Source: Caldilineaceae bacterium (GTDB lineage Bacteria > Chloroflexota > Anaerolineae > Caldilineales > Caldilineaceae). From it: a DNA stretch of 64,000 nt. The stretch is from assembly GCA_022821545.1 (NCBI GenBank), contig JAJEDJ010000005.1:62001-126000 (forward strand), in the 5' to 3' direction. Below, piece after piece: positions 48,209 through 57,903 of this stretch; position 1 is the stretch's first letter; each line of letters opens with the position of its first letter. The position numbers were made by a program, and so were the translations under genes. The notes beneath the pieces are model-generated. The model worked only from the letters and a program-made list of their open reading frames with translations, had not been told where the DNA came from and searched no databases.

Positions 48209-48952
48209 ATGGCTGCATTTTGGGCTTCAATACCCATTCACGTGATTCTGGGACTGGCCGCATGTATTCCCGTTGTCCTGTGGGACTGGCGGGTTGCGCT
48301 GCCCGGAATCCTGTTCGTTCAGTTGGGAACAAGCGCACTAATTGGCGCTGTCTATGGGGTGCCTGCCCCCTGGCCTGCGGTCCATTTGGGCATTCAAGCC
48401 CTGGCCTGCCTGATTATTCTGCTTTCGATCCTGCAGACGAGCAACGTCCAGGTCCGAAATGCCGGCGAATTCAGTTCAAGGTTATTCCGTCTGCTTGTCC
48501 TGGGAATTGCCGCTCTGCTGGTCTGGGCTGCGAGCGATAGAGTAGAACTGCCGCTCCTCGAAAACGCCACCAAAGTCCTGTTCCTTTGGTTTGCTGCCGT
48601 GGCGCTGATTACACTCGGCGTTACGGAGACCGCCCTCTTTGGCGGCGTCGGCCTTCTCCTGTGGCTGATACCCGTTCAGGCATTTCTGTCAGTTCTGTTT
48701 CCCTTGCCTGCCGTAATTGTATTGCTGGGGATATTGCAGATCCTGGTCGCCCTGGCTTGCAGCTTCCTCCTGCTTGCCGAGGATGATGCGCTCACCCAGA
48801 TCGAGGTTCCTTCAACCGACCCGGACCTGGCGCCGGGCGTCTACCGTCGCCACAGCATCGCTTCCGGAGCGAGAGTCCTGGGCTACGGCATCGGATACTG
48901 GATGTACACTCTCTTCAATCGACGGCTCAAATCAGGCGGGAGAAACAGTTAG
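48209..48952 (+). CDS. hypothetical polytopic membrane protein
   Basis: 247 residues, six or seven membrane segments, with a short soluble C-terminal tail (about 205-247). Not recognised. Its start is only 8 bases after the previous stop and it is followed closely by another NuoN-like gene, so the three are one operon. It may be the counterpart of a small complex I membrane subunit such as NuoJ or NuoK, but no signature supports this. Confidence 0.65.
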   Translation: MAAFWASIPIHVILGLAACIPVVLWDWRVALPGILFVQLGTSALIGAVYGVPAPWPAVHLGIQALACLIILLSILQTSNVQVRNAGEFSSRLFRLLVLGIAALLVWAASDRVELPLLENATKVLFLWFAAVALITLGVTETALFGGVGLLLWLIPVQAFLSVLFPLPAVIVLLGILQILVALACSFLLLAEDDALTQIEVPSTDPDLAPGVYRRHSIASGARVLGYGIGYWMYTLFNRRLKSGGRNS

Positions 48953-48970
48953 AGTGACCAACCGCGTTTC

Positions 48971-50389
48971 ATGATCCAGCTAGCTCTGCCATCCTTTTTG
49001 TTCAGCCTTCTCCTCCTGGCAGTACTATCCAGCTATATCCTGCGCCGCTGGGAACGGGGAGTCTCTCTCGCCAATGGCGCAATGTTGGGTCTGGCCGGCG
49101 TGCTCCTTTGGCACGTTCCGATAGATTCCCCGCGGCTGCCCATTCCACTTATTCCCGTTGTCCTGGACCTGCGCGCAGGGATTTGGGAATACGGTTTCCG
49201 CCTCCAGTTTACGCAGACAAATGAACCGATCGTTGTCATAGTCCTCCTCCTGCTGGGATCGGGCATGCTGCTGACCGCCGCCGCAAGTCAGGGGAGAGTT
49301 TTCCCTCCGTCGATGTTGCTTGTAGGGGCAGGCTACATTGGCGTCGCGCTGATGGTGGACGCGCCGATTTCAACCGTGTTTCTGGCGCCGGCTTCCCTGG
49401 CGATTCTGATGACACTTAGCGTTTTTCCGCTCCAGGTAGGCATTGGCGGGGAAGCGTTGACCTCCTTGCGTGCGATGCTGCCGCCGATACTGGCGACGCC
49501 CTTTGTGCTGCTTGCCGCCTGGAATATGGAGCAGTTGCCTCTCAATCCTCAAGACATTCGCCTTGCAACTGGCGGCGCACAGCTTCTCGGCGCAGGGCTG
49601 CTCATACTGCTTGCCCCTGTTCCGTTGCACAGTGCCCAACCGCAGCTGGGCGAGTCCTCCCCACCGATTGCGATGGCCCTCACAATTCTCCTGTATCAGA
49701 CGCTGGTCCTCTATCTGTACTTTCTTGCAACGACCAGCATTCCATTGCTCCTGAGCAGTACTGCGCTAAACGTCTGGTTGACCTCGACTGCAACCGTCAC
49801 CTTAGTATGGGGCGGTGTGGCCGCAGCGGCAGCCAGCCACCCGGGCCGCCTGCTGGGTTATGCCATGCTCCACGATTGGGGCCTGATTCTATTGCTTCTT
49901 GCAGGATCTGATGAGGGCAGCCTGCCGATGGTGATCTCCTTGTTTGCCCTGCGTATATTGAGCACAATGAGCGCATCCGCAGGACTTTCGCAGATTCGGC
50001 AGGCGACAGGCAGTTTGGATGCGGAAAGCCTGCATGGCGTGGGTGCTCGAATGCCCTGGAGCACCGCTGCTTTTCTCCTCGGCAGCCTGGGATTGGCGGG
50101 GTTCCCGTTGACAGCGGGCTTCTCGGGACACTGGTCCGCGATTCAGGCGCTCGCAGAAGGCGATTGGCGCTTTGCTGCGGTCGTCCTGATCGCCAGCGGC
50201 AGTGTCATATTCGGCTTCGTGCGGATGGTCGGCATCTTCTTCGGGCCGCTTACCTATCCACGGCTGCCCCGCGAACGGCCGTTAGGCGTAGTCTTCTCCC
50301 TGGTGGCGATACTTCTGGTCACCGGCATGGCAATTGCGCCCCAGCTGTTCGAAGGACCTCTCGCCAGGACATTGCTGGCATTTGATTGA
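48971..50389 (+). CDS. divergent NuoN/MrpD-like membrane protein
   Basis: 472 residues with about 14 membrane segments. Family-like landmarks are HPGRLLGYAMLHDWGLI and GFPLTAGFSGHW, which match the antiporter fold, but the conserved lysines are replaced (the last motif has His where Lys is usual, and LLAPVPLHSAQPQ lacks Lys). It is the last gene of the three-gene membrane operon. Proton translocation is therefore doubtful without the lysines; a structural or ion-channel role is possible. Confidence 0.7.
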   Translation: MIQLALPSFLFSLLLLAVLSSYILRRWERGVSLANGAMLGLAGVLLWHVPIDSPRLPIPLIPVVLDLRAGIWEYGFRLQFTQTNEPIVVIVLLLLGSGMLLTAAASQGRVFPPSMLLVGAGYIGVALMVDAPISTVFLAPASLAILMTLSVFPLQVGIGGEALTSLRAMLPPILATPFVLLAAWNMEQLPLNPQDIRLATGGAQLLGAGLLILLAPVPLHSAQPQLGESSPPIAMALTILLYQTLVLYLYFLATTSIPLLLSSTALNVWLTSTATVTLVWGGVAAAAASHPGRLLGYAMLHDWGLILLLLAGSDEGSLPMVISLFALRILSTMSASAGLSQIRQATGSLDAESLHGVGARMPWSTAAFLLGSLGLAGFPLTAGFSGHWSAIQALAEGDWRFAAVVLIASGSVIFGFVRMVGIFFGPLTYPRLPRERPLGVVFSLVAILLVTGMAIAPQLFEGPLARTLLAFD

Positions 50390-50403
50390 CAGGAAGCTGT
50401 CAA
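50386..50403. other. small perfect hairpin overlapping the stop of the NuoN-like gene
   Basis: TTGACAG, loop GAAG, CTGTCAA. No T-tract follows. It may be an operator or a weak terminator. Confidence 0.35.
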
Positions 50404-50562
50404 AATCTCCCCGGCAGACATCTGATAGAAATTGATAGGCCGCGCATGCTAAGGTTTCGATAGCGGGCGCAGGCCGGCAGACCGCGCAGCGGCGCTCGTC
50501 ACTTCACCTGCCGAAACCGCGCCCTTTTCCGGTTTCGATTCTCAATTCCCGGGAGGCCCGCC

Positions 50563-51927
50563 ATCGCTTCCAATGCGGACGGACGTTCATCCAGACTTGA
50601 AGGGTATTACAAACTGGGCCTGCGGGACCGAGTTGCGCTCCTGTCCAGGTGGGCGGCGCTTACCGGCGCAGAAACGGCGGTGCTGGCCGAGAGTATCCGG
50701 CCGGACCAGGCCGACATGATGATCGAAAACGTCGTCGGCCGTTATGCGCTGCCGCTGGCGATTGGAGCAAACTTCCTGATTGACGGGCAAGACTTCCTTG
50801 TGCCGATGGCTGTCGAAGAGCCTTCCGTCGTTGCCGCTGTCAGCGCGGCCGCACTCCTCGCGCGTGCAGGGGGCGGATTCTCGACGGGCAGCACCGACCC
50901 CGTGATGATCGCCCAGATTCAACTTCTCGATGTCCCTGACTCAGCCAAAGCGAGGGACAGGATTCTTGCTGCTCAGGAAGAGATTCTGGGCCGCGCAGAT
51001 ACCAGCCCCTCCCTTTCTCGCCTTGGCGGCGGACCCAAAGGCGTCGAAGTGCGCCACCTGCCTGACACGCCTGCGGGGTCCATGCTGATCGTCCACCTGT
51101 TGATCGATTGCCGCGACGCAATGGGGGCAAATGCCGCCAACACCGCGGCTGAAGCGGTCGCGCCGCTGCTCGAAAAGATCAGTGGCGGCCGCGCGGGACT
51201 GCGCATTCTCTCCAACCTCTGCGACAGGAGACGTGCGTGGGCAGAGGTCGAGATTCCCGCTGCGGCGTTTCACAGCGATGACTACAGTGGCAAAGATGTC
51301 GTTCGCGGCATAGCTGAAGCGAACGCATTCGCCTATGCGGACAGCTACAGAGCTGCTACCCACAACAAGGGCATCTTCAACGGCATCGACGCCGTGCTAT
51401 TGGCCACCGGGAACGACTGGCGGGCCGTGGAGGCCGGGGCCCATGCCTGGGCAGCGCGTGACGGACAGTACCGGGCGCTTACCGACTGGCGCGTGCGCTC
51501 CTGCGGGGACGCCGAGTCCATACATGGACGGCTCGAACTGCCGCTGGCTGTCGGCACAGTGGGCGGTGCGACCCAAAGCCACCCCTCTGCTCAAATTGCG
51601 CTGAAGATACTCGGATTGGAAGCCAGGAGACAAACTGGCGCTGGACCGGACAGCTGTGATCAAGACGGAGACGTGGCCGCGGAAACCCGCCGCCGGGGGG
51701 CGAGAAGGCTGAGCGAGATTGTCGCCGCGGTGGGTTTGGCCCAGAACCTTGCGGCTTTGCGAGCGCTGGCGACCACCGGCATCCAAAAGGGCCATATGCG
51801 TCTCCATGCACGTCAGTTGGCTGTGGCGGCCGGCGCTGAAGGCGAGGCCGTCGAATCTGTTGCCGGTCAACTTGTGTCGGAAGGAAAAATACGACTGCAG
51901 CGGGCCAGGGAGTTGTTGCAAAAGTGA
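50563..51927 (+). CDS. class II hydroxymethylglutaryl-CoA reductase, apparent ATC start
   Basis: Catalyses the reduction of HMG-CoA to mevalonate, the committed step of the mevalonate route to isoprenoids. Catalytic residues are seen as the Glu pair in VEEPSVVAA (Glu85/86), Lys269 in THNKGI, Asp285 in ATGNDWRAVE and His415 in MRLHARQ. The conserved N-terminus SRLEGYYKLGLRDRV lies upstream of the first canonical in-frame start (GTG 50680). The only start well placed before it is ATC 50563, with GGGAGG 6 bases upstream; this gives 454 residues and catalytic positions within 2-3 residues of the Pseudomonas mevalonii enzyme, except the final His, which follows an extra segment of about 30 residues (about 350-385). 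Confidence 0.88.
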   Translation: MASNADGRSSRLEGYYKLGLRDRVALLSRWAALTGAETAVLAESIRPDQADMMIENVVGRYALPLAIGANFLIDGQDFLVPMAVEEPSVVAAVSAAALLARAGGGFSTGSTDPVMIAQIQLLDVPDSAKARDRILAAQEEILGRADTSPSLSRLGGGPKGVEVRHLPDTPAGSMLIVHLLIDCRDAMGANAANTAAEAVAPLLEKISGGRAGLRILSNLCDRRRAWAEVEIPAAAFHSDDYSGKDVVRGIAEANAFAYADSYRAATHNKGIFNGIDAVLLATGNDWRAVEAGAHAWAARDGQYRALTDWRVRSCGDAESIHGRLELPLAVGTVGGATQSHPSAQIALKILGLEARRQTGAGPDSCDQDGDVAAETRRRGARRLSEIVAAVGLAQNLAALRALATTGIQKGHMRLHARQLAVAAGAEGEAVESVAGQLVSEGKIRLQRARELLQK

Positions 51928-51982
51928 AAGTCAGGCCGCGCCCAAAACGGGCTGTCGGCGTAGCGCGACGAGAGGAGTTCAT

Positions 51983-53089
51983 ATGTTGAATCAACCGCTT
52001 AAACAGGTGGGGATTGTGGGTTACGGTGCTTACATCCCGCGTTACCGCTTGCCCGCCGCAGAGATCAGCAGGGTCTGGACAGAAGAAATCGAATCCGTGA
52101 GCCAGGGGCCGCGTCAGGGGAAGAATGGCTTGAAGGAGGGGAGAGCGACCGCTGCTGGAATTGAGAAGGCCGTGCCGGGCCTTGACGAAGACACGGCGAC
52201 GATGAGCATTGAGGCGGCCCGCAATGCGCTCGCGCGGTCAAAAGTCGATCCGCAGGAGATCCGCGCCGTTTGGGTGGGAAGCGAAAGCCACCCCTACGCG
52301 GTCAAGCCGACCGGCACAATCGTGGCCGAGGCGATAGGCGCCGCGCCCGCCGCGCAAGCTGCAGATTGGCAGTTCGCTTGCAAGGCGGGGACGGAAGCTG
52401 TGCAGGCCGCGATCGGTCTTGTCGGCAGCGGCATGGCGCCCTATGCCCTGGCTGTCGGGATGGACACTGCGCAAAGCCGGCCAGGCGATGCGCTGGAATA
52501 CACGGCGGGCGCGGGCGGCGCGGCCCTGTTGCTGGGCGCGGCAGGGGAATCGGTCGCTGTAATCGAGCGCAGCCTGGGTTATGTTTCGGATACCACCGAC
52601 TTCTGGAGAAGGCCCGGACAGCAGTTTCCCAGCCATGCCGAGCGCTTCAGTGGAGATCCAGGCTACTTCGGCCATGTCCTGCCGGCCGCCGACCAGATGA
52701 TGCGGGAAGCGGGCCTGACCGCCGCGGAAATCGACCATGTCGTCGTGCATCAGCCCAATGTCAAATTCCCAGTTCGGGCCATGCGCACCCTGGGTTTTGA
52801 AAGCGAGCAGTGGGAGAACGGACTTCTGGTCGCAGAAATCGGCAACACCTACGCCGGTTCTGCCCTCGTCGGCCTCACCGCGATCCTGGATATTGCCGCC
52901 GAGGGGCAGCTCGTACTGGTCGTAAGTTACGGCAGCGGGGCCGGTTCAGACGCTTTCCTTTTGCGTACGACCGGACATCTGACAGCCGCCCGGATGAATG
53001 CTCCATCAACCGGTGAATATATCGGACGGCGCATAGAAATCGACTATGCGCACTATGTTCGGCTCGCAGGGAAGCTGGCTGCACACTGA
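51983..53089 (+). CDS. hydroxymethylglutaryl-CoA synthase, archaeal type
   Basis: 368-residue thiolase-fold enzyme that condenses acetoacetyl-CoA with acetyl-CoA to HMG-CoA. The nucleophile is Cys133 in FACKAGTEA, and the catalytic His is His256 in VVHQPNVKFP. The length and the start VGIVGYGAYIPRYRLP match archaeal and some bacterial HMG-CoA synthases. ATG 51983 has GAGGAG about 6 bases upstream. It lies 55 bases after HMG-CoA reductase, so the two are an operon; the acetoacetyl-CoA thiolase and DUF35 gene usual in archaea are absent here. Confidence 0.92.
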   Translation: MLNQPLKQVGIVGYGAYIPRYRLPAAEISRVWTEEIESVSQGPRQGKNGLKEGRATAAGIEKAVPGLDEDTATMSIEAARNALARSKVDPQEIRAVWVGSESHPYAVKPTGTIVAEAIGAAPAAQAADWQFACKAGTEAVQAAIGLVGSGMAPYALAVGMDTAQSRPGDALEYTAGAGGAALLLGAAGESVAVIERSLGYVSDTTDFWRRPGQQFPSHAERFSGDPGYFGHVLPAADQMMREAGLTAAEIDHVVVHQPNVKFPVRAMRTLGFESEQWENGLLVAEIGNTYAGSALVGLTAILDIAAEGQLVLVVSYGSGAGSDAFLLRTTGHLTAARMNAPSTGEYIGRRIEIDYAHYVRLAGKLAAH

Positions 53090-53215
53090 CAAACCAATAG
53101 GAACGCAGACGCGCCCGCGGCGCCGCCTCATCAACGGTAGTTTGCGCTCAGACACTCGCAAGGCAACGATTACAGTTCGGACAGCGCATATCCGTGCGGC
53201 AGCATCCGTACAGTG

Positions 53216-56200
53216 CTACTTTCCCGCTTGCAGGGCTTTCAGAGAGTCGACCAGGAATGTTCGCCAGCCGCCTTCCTCGTCGATAGGAATGTAAACGGCC
53301 TCGCGCCCTACGTGGATAGCGCCGTTTGGCGTGAACTCGCCTTCGTCGGAACTGCTGCCCAGCGCCATTCGCAGGAACTGCTGCAACTTCCGCCTTGGAC
53401 GGTCGTCCAGGTCCCCTTCGACCGCGCCCCGTTCACCGATTGCGTGCAAAGGAAATCCCTGGGGCAGCCGGATGGCGATCTGATCGCGTCTGCGCCCGAT
53501 GTTCAGGATTCCGGCTCTCAGCGCCTCCATCTTTACCTGAATCTGGTAAAACAGGTTCTCCAATTCCAGTGGTATTGCGTTCGTCTCCGGGTCCGTACCG
53601 AATCGGTCCTCGATCTCCTTCCTCATCTCATCCAGATCTTCTAATGAATTCAGACCGGCTATTCGGCGGTAAAGCTGAAGGCGCAGACCTTCATCCTCAA
53701 CATAAACTGTTGGAATCTCGGCGCGCAAGGGCAGGTCCAGAGTGACCGGAGGAGCAAGCGGGTCGTCCAGCTCCATCGGGAAAGGCGCGCCTGCTGGCGG
53801 CTGCGGCGGCGGATGAAGCGCCAGGTCTCCGTTTCCGCTGTCCGCCTGATCTCTTTCCCCGTTCGCTCCTTGCGCCTTGGCAAAACGCGTCCTCTTTTCG
53901 CGCAGGTCATTGACCGATTGGGCCAGCAAGCGGGTGTAAAGGTCAAAACCTACACTGGCGATCTGCCCGTGCTGCCTTGCCCCAAGAAGCTCGCCTGCCC
54001 CGCGGATCTCGAGGTCGCGCATGGCGATGCGAAAACCTGCGCCCAGCTCGTCGCTGCTTTCGAGCAGGGCTTCCAGCCGCCGGCGGGCGTCGAATGTCAG
54101 CGTACTGTTGCGATCGTGGAACAGGTAGCAGTAGCCCCTCACAGCCCCGCGGCCGACGCGGCCGCGCAGCTGGTACAGCTGCGCCAGCCCGAAATGATCG
54201 GCGCGATTCACGATAATGGTGTTGGCGCGGCGAATATCCAGGCCGTTCTCGACGATCGTCGTGCAGACGAGCACGTCGATTTCTCCGTCGGCAAAGCGCA
54301 TCATCGTTGCTTCCAGCTCACGCTCGGCCATCTGTCCATGGGCCACCGCAACAACCGCCTCCGGCACCTCGCGTTGAAGACGTGTTGCCAGCGTCTGGAG
54401 ACCCCGCACGCGGTTATGCACGAAAAACACCTGCCCGTCCCGCTCCAGTTCTCTCTGAACCGCCTGACGGACCAGCGTGCTGTCGTACTCGGATAGAATT
54501 GTTCGCACCGGCAGCCGCTCCCTGGGAGGCGTGTTTATGGTGCTCATATCGCGAACGCCGCTCAAACTCATGTGGAGAGTGCGCGGAATCGGTGTTGCGC
54601 TCAGTGTGAGCACGTCCATCTGAGAACGCATCTGCTTGAGGCGCTCTTTGTGGCTGACGCCAAAACGTTGCTCCTCGTCTATGATGAGCAGTCCCAGCGA
54701 CTTGAAGTCCACGTCTACTGACAGGAGCCTGTGCGTGCCGATTACGATGTCAACAGACCCATCCCGCATCTTCTGCAGCACCTTCTCCTGTTGGGACTGT
54801 GTCCGGAAGCGAGAGAGCATCTCTACAAGAATGGGGAACTGCTTCAGCCGCTCGCTGAAAACGCGCAAGTGCTGCTGCGCCAGTACCGTTGTCGGCACCA
54901 GCACCGCCGCCTGTCTGCCGTCCATTACCGCCTTGAACGCCGCGCGAATGGCAACTTCAGTCTTGCCGTAGCCGACGTCGCCGATAATGATTCGGTCCAT
55001 AGGCCGGTCGGTTTCCATGTCGCGCTTGACGTCGATAATGGCGTCGATCTGGTCTTCCGTTTCGCGGAAGGGGAAGGCCGACTCCATCTCCTCCTGCCAG
55101 GGACCGTCCGGGCTGAACGCGTAACCTGGGACGACCTCTCTCTCAGCGTAGAGCTTCAGCAGATCTTCGGCTATGTCCTCAACCGCCTTCTTGGCCCGGG
55201 CTTTCACGGTCTGCCAGTCGCTCGTGCCCAGGCGCGTTACCGACGGCGGAATGCCGGAGTCTCCCGCCCCGACGTAGCGGCTCAGGCGGTCTGCCTGATG
55301 CACCGGAACGTAGAGCCTGTCGCCTCTGGCATAGTTCACCCGCAGGTACTCCCGCTCAACTCCGCCCATTTCGAGCCGGGTCAGACCCTCATAAATGCCG
55401 ATGCCGTGCTCCATGTGAACGACATAATCATTCGGGCTGACGTCGGCGAAAAACAGTTCGGGCGCCACGGTGGATTGCGACCTGCGCCGTTGCTGGTGGG
55501 ATTGCCGCGTCCAGCCAAACAGTTCGGAATCGGTGTACAGCCGCAGAGGCAGCTGCGCCCCGTCTTTTCCGTCCCCCTCCCTGGCTGAGGACCCGTTCAT
55601 GACGAACCCTTCCGCAAGAACGCCTTGCAGAAGTGAGATCCCACTGCTGGGCGGAGTATTCAGGTCGGCGATCACCTTTGCAGGCAATTTAGCCTCGCGC
55701 AGTTCCTCCTGCAGCCGGGCGGTCTGACGCGAAATCAGGACGACGCGATCGGATGAACTGGCAACCTTGCGCATCTCCTGCAGAATGCGCTTGGTTTGCC
55801 CGGCAAAGTGGGGGCAGGGAACAAACTGGCGTGCGATGGCGCCGCTCTCGTCCTCCCGGTCATCCCCCGGCAGATCGCTCGCGCCCAGAATCAGCGGTCT
55901 GCGCGCCGCCACCCGTTCAAGTAGCTCTGCCGGACTGAAGAAACTTGAATCGAATTTGGAAGGCGTCTCGTGGCCGCGCAGAAGTTCGTTGCGAGTGCGG
56001 GCCGCCGCTTCCCCGGCCTCCTTGAGATTGGCAGCCACCTCCTCGCCATCGTCAATGACCAGAAGTCCCTTGTCCGGCAGGTGGTCCAGGAGAGAAGCGG
56101 GACGGCTGTAAAGGTAGGGCAGATACCACTCGATGCCTCGAAACGTCCGGCCTGCCGCAAGGTCATCCAGTTCCCGTACAATCTCCTCGCGAATGGCAAG

Positions 56201-56956
56201 GACCAGATTGGGTTCCTCCAGCAGAGTTGCGCGCAGCTCGTCGTCAGGGACGCTTCCGAGCGCCTCGCTGCCTGGCCCGATCAAAACTCTTTCCAGATGT
56301 CGCTCGCTGCGCTGCGTTGCCGGGTCGAAAGACCGCAGCGTTTCCACTTCGTCGCCAAACAGGTCGACGCGGACCGGATGCGGCAGATTCGGTGGCCAGA
56401 TGTCGACGATCCCCCCCCGACGGGCGAAAGATCCCGGTTCCTCCACCACCTGCATCGGTTCATAGCCGCTTTCCGCCCACCGCCCCGTCAGCTCGTCCAG
56501 TTGAACGAAACTGCCGGTGCGTATAGGACGCAGGGCCATTCGAAACGTTCTGGCGGGCAGGGTCTTCTGCATCAGGGCGCGGGCCGAGGAGACCACGACG
56601 GTCGGCTCGGCAACTTTTTTCTGCAGGGCCGCCAGTGCGGTCAGTCGTAGCTGTCGCGTGCGCCCGGTCCAGGGAATGCGTTCAAAGGGCAGCGCGTCGG
56701 GCTCCGCGTAGAGAGAAATCGACGGCGTTCCATCGGAAGCCGGCAGGTAGGATTCAAGTTGCTCAACCCAATTCTGGGCTTGCTCGGCCGTACCGGTCAC
56801 CACAACGACCGGTCCTTCTCTCTCGACGGCCGCGCCGGCAACAAAATATGCGCGTGCCGCCGAGTAAAGCTTCTGCGGCCCCGGCGAATGTTCATTCAGC
56901 AGGGCCTGAAAGTTTGGCTGAGCTCGAAGAAGCGGAAGCAGACCGGAGAGATTCAT
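53216..56956 (-). CDS. mfd: transcription-repair coupling factor Mfd
   Basis: 1246-residue DNA translocase that removes stalled RNA polymerase and recruits UvrA. Layout: UvrB-like N-terminal modules (1-350), RNA-polymerase-interacting domain near 505-570 ([14 protein letters not shown]), helicase motifs with Walker [11 protein letters not shown] near 659 and DEEQ near 759, then the TRG motif and a regulatory C-terminal domain. A Pro/Asn-rich insert lies near 1040-1060. Start ATG 56956 overlaps the stop of pth by 4 bases (ATGA). Confidence 0.96.
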   Translation of the reverse strand: MNLSGLLPLLRAQPNFQALLNEHSPGPQKLYSAARAYFVAGAAVEREGPVVVVTGTAEQAQNWVEQLESYLPASDGTPSISLYAEPDALPFERIPWTGRTRQLRLTALAALQKKVAEPTVVVSSARALMQKTLPARTFRMALRPIRTGSFVQLDELTGRWAESGYEPMQVVEEPGSFARRGGIVDIWPPNLPHPVRVDLFGDEVETLRSFDPATQRSERHLERVLIGPGSEALGSVPDDELRATLLEEPNLVLAIREEIVRELDDLAAGRTFRGIEWYLPYLYSRPASLLDHLPDKGLLVIDDGEEVAANLKEAGEAAARTRNELLRGHETPSKFDSSFFSPAELLERVAARRPLILGASDLPGDDREDESGAIARQFVPCPHFAGQTKRILQEMRKVASSSDRVVLISRQTARLQEELREAKLPAKVIADLNTPPSSGISLLQGVLAEGFVMNGSSAREGDGKDGAQLPLRLYTDSELFGWTRQSHQQRRRSQSTVAPELFFADVSPNDYVVHMEHGIGIYEGLTRLEMGGVEREYLRVNYARGDRLYVPVHQADRLSRYVGAGDSGIPPSVTRLGTSDWQTVKARAKKAVEDIAEDLLKLYAEREVVPGYAFSPDGPWQEEMESAFPFRETEDQIDAIIDVKRDMETDRPMDRIIIGDVGYGKTEVAIRAAFKAVMDGRQAAVLVPTTVLAQQHLRVFSERLKQFPILVEMLSRFRTQSQQEKVLQKMRDGSVDIVIGTHRLLSVDVDFKSLGLLIIDEEQRFGVSHKERLKQMRSQMDVLTLSATPIPRTLHMSLSGVRDMSTINTPPRERLPVRTILSEYDSTLVRQAVQRELERDGQVFFVHNRVRGLQTLATRLQREVPEAVVAVAHGQMAERELEATMMRFADGEIDVLVCTTIVENGLDIRRANTIIVNRADHFGLAQLYQLRGRVGRGAVRGYCYLFHDRNSTLTFDARRRLEALLESSDELGAGFRIAMRDLEIRGAGELLGARQHGQIASVGFDLYTRLLAQSVNDLREKRTRFAKAQGANGERDQADSGNGDLALHPPPQPPAGAPFPMELDDPLAPPVTLDLPLRAEIPTVYVEDEGLRLQLYRRIAGLNSLEDLDEMRKEIEDRFGTDPETNAIPLELENLFYQIQVKMEALRAGILNIGRRRDQIAIRLPQGFPLHAIGERGAVEGDLDDRPRRKLQQFLRMALGSSSDEGEFTPNGAIHVGREAVYIPIDEEGGWRTFLVDSLKALQAGK

Positions 56957-57603
56957 TCTACTCCTGTTTTGTCCGACTCACTTGTATTGAGTGAGGCGCT
57001 GTTAAAACGATTCATTGCCAGGTCGATCCCGTGAAATAGCCACGTTTCAACGGCATCGGCGATTCGCGGGCGCAGAGACTCGAAAGTGATCTCCTCGTCG
57101 ACGCTGAAATTCTGCAAAACGTAGTCGGCCGGTCTCATCGGAGCGCGCGGCCTGCCTATGCCCACCCTGGCCCGCGGAAACCGGTCTGTGCCCAGCATCT
57201 GAATGAGGGATTTCATGCCATTGTGTCCTCCGCTGCCTCCAAAAGGGCGTAGGCGCAGTTTGCCGCTTGGCAGGTCGAGCTCATCGTAGATGACAAAGAT
57301 ATCTTGTGGTTCAACTCGATAGAACCTTGCCATCGGCGCAACCGAGCTTCCGCACCGGTTCATAAACGTAAGCGGACGCATTAGCGCCGCCCTCTGGCCG
57401 GACGCGTCCGCTCTCAGCAGCCGGTTGCCTTTCGGCGCACGCGCATGCGTGATGGAACCCAAGCCGAAAAGGGCGTTGAACTTCGCTCGCGAGAGCGAAA
57501 TTCCGTGCCTCTCGGCCAAAATGTCCACCACTTGAAAGCCAATATTGTGACGATTGCGCGCATATTGGGGCCCAGGATTGCCCAGACCCACGATCATCTT
57601 CAT
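56953..57603 (-). CDS. pth: peptidyl-tRNA hydrolase
   Basis: 216 residues, a slightly long Pth that frees tRNA from stalled peptides. Conserved features: VGLGNPGPQYARNRHNIGF with the catalytic His and substrate-binding Asn, DELDLPSG with the catalytic Asp, and GGHNGMKSL. ATG 57603 follows a TTG at 57609, and GAAGAG lies upstream. It is translationally coupled to mfd. Confidence 0.95.
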   Translation of the reverse strand: MKMIVGLGNPGPQYARNRHNIGFQVVDILAERHGISLSRAKFNALFGLGSITHARAPKGNRLLRADASGQRAALMRPLTFMNRCGSSVAPMARFYRVEPQDIFVIYDELDLPSGKLRLRPFGGSGGHNGMKSLIQMLGTDRFPRARVGIGRPRAPMRPADYVLQNFSVDEEITFESLRPRIADAVETWLFHGIDLAMNRFNSASLNTSESDKTGVE

Positions 57604-57903
57604 AATCAACCGCTCTTCCAGTTACCCTTCGAACGCAACCCGGTGCGCGATCAGCACTTGATTATCTCGCATCCGGTTCGGTTCGCCAAAAAAGGCGGGA
57701 CAACCATTAGTGCCGGATACGCTGCGCTTTGGCCGTCCGCTCCGGGATCGCCATGGGACGGAGCCCTGCGCTGACCGCGGACTCGGAGGAAATATGGGCG
57801 CTTGGACACTCGGGTGGATTCAGATCTGCCAGGTGAACTGCAACTTCAGTACCGGAGACAGTACCGGAGATAGTACCGGAGATAGTACTGGCGACCGGCT
57901 GAT
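57604..57903. repeat. pth/upstream intergenic region with a 12-bp minisatellite
   Basis: There is no gene here. Four tandem 12-bp units occupy 57848-57895: AGTACCGGAGAC, two copies of AGTACCGGAGAT, and the diverged AGTACTGGCGAC. The repeat ends 8 bases before the stop of the next minus-strand gene. On the plus strand it would read Ser-Thr-Gly-Asp repeats, but no convincing gene uses that frame. Confidence 0.7.

Noticed and set aside
57848..57895. Four-unit 12-bp repeat considered as a CRISPR-like array
   Set aside because: Units are directly adjacent with no spacers, and no cas genes are near.
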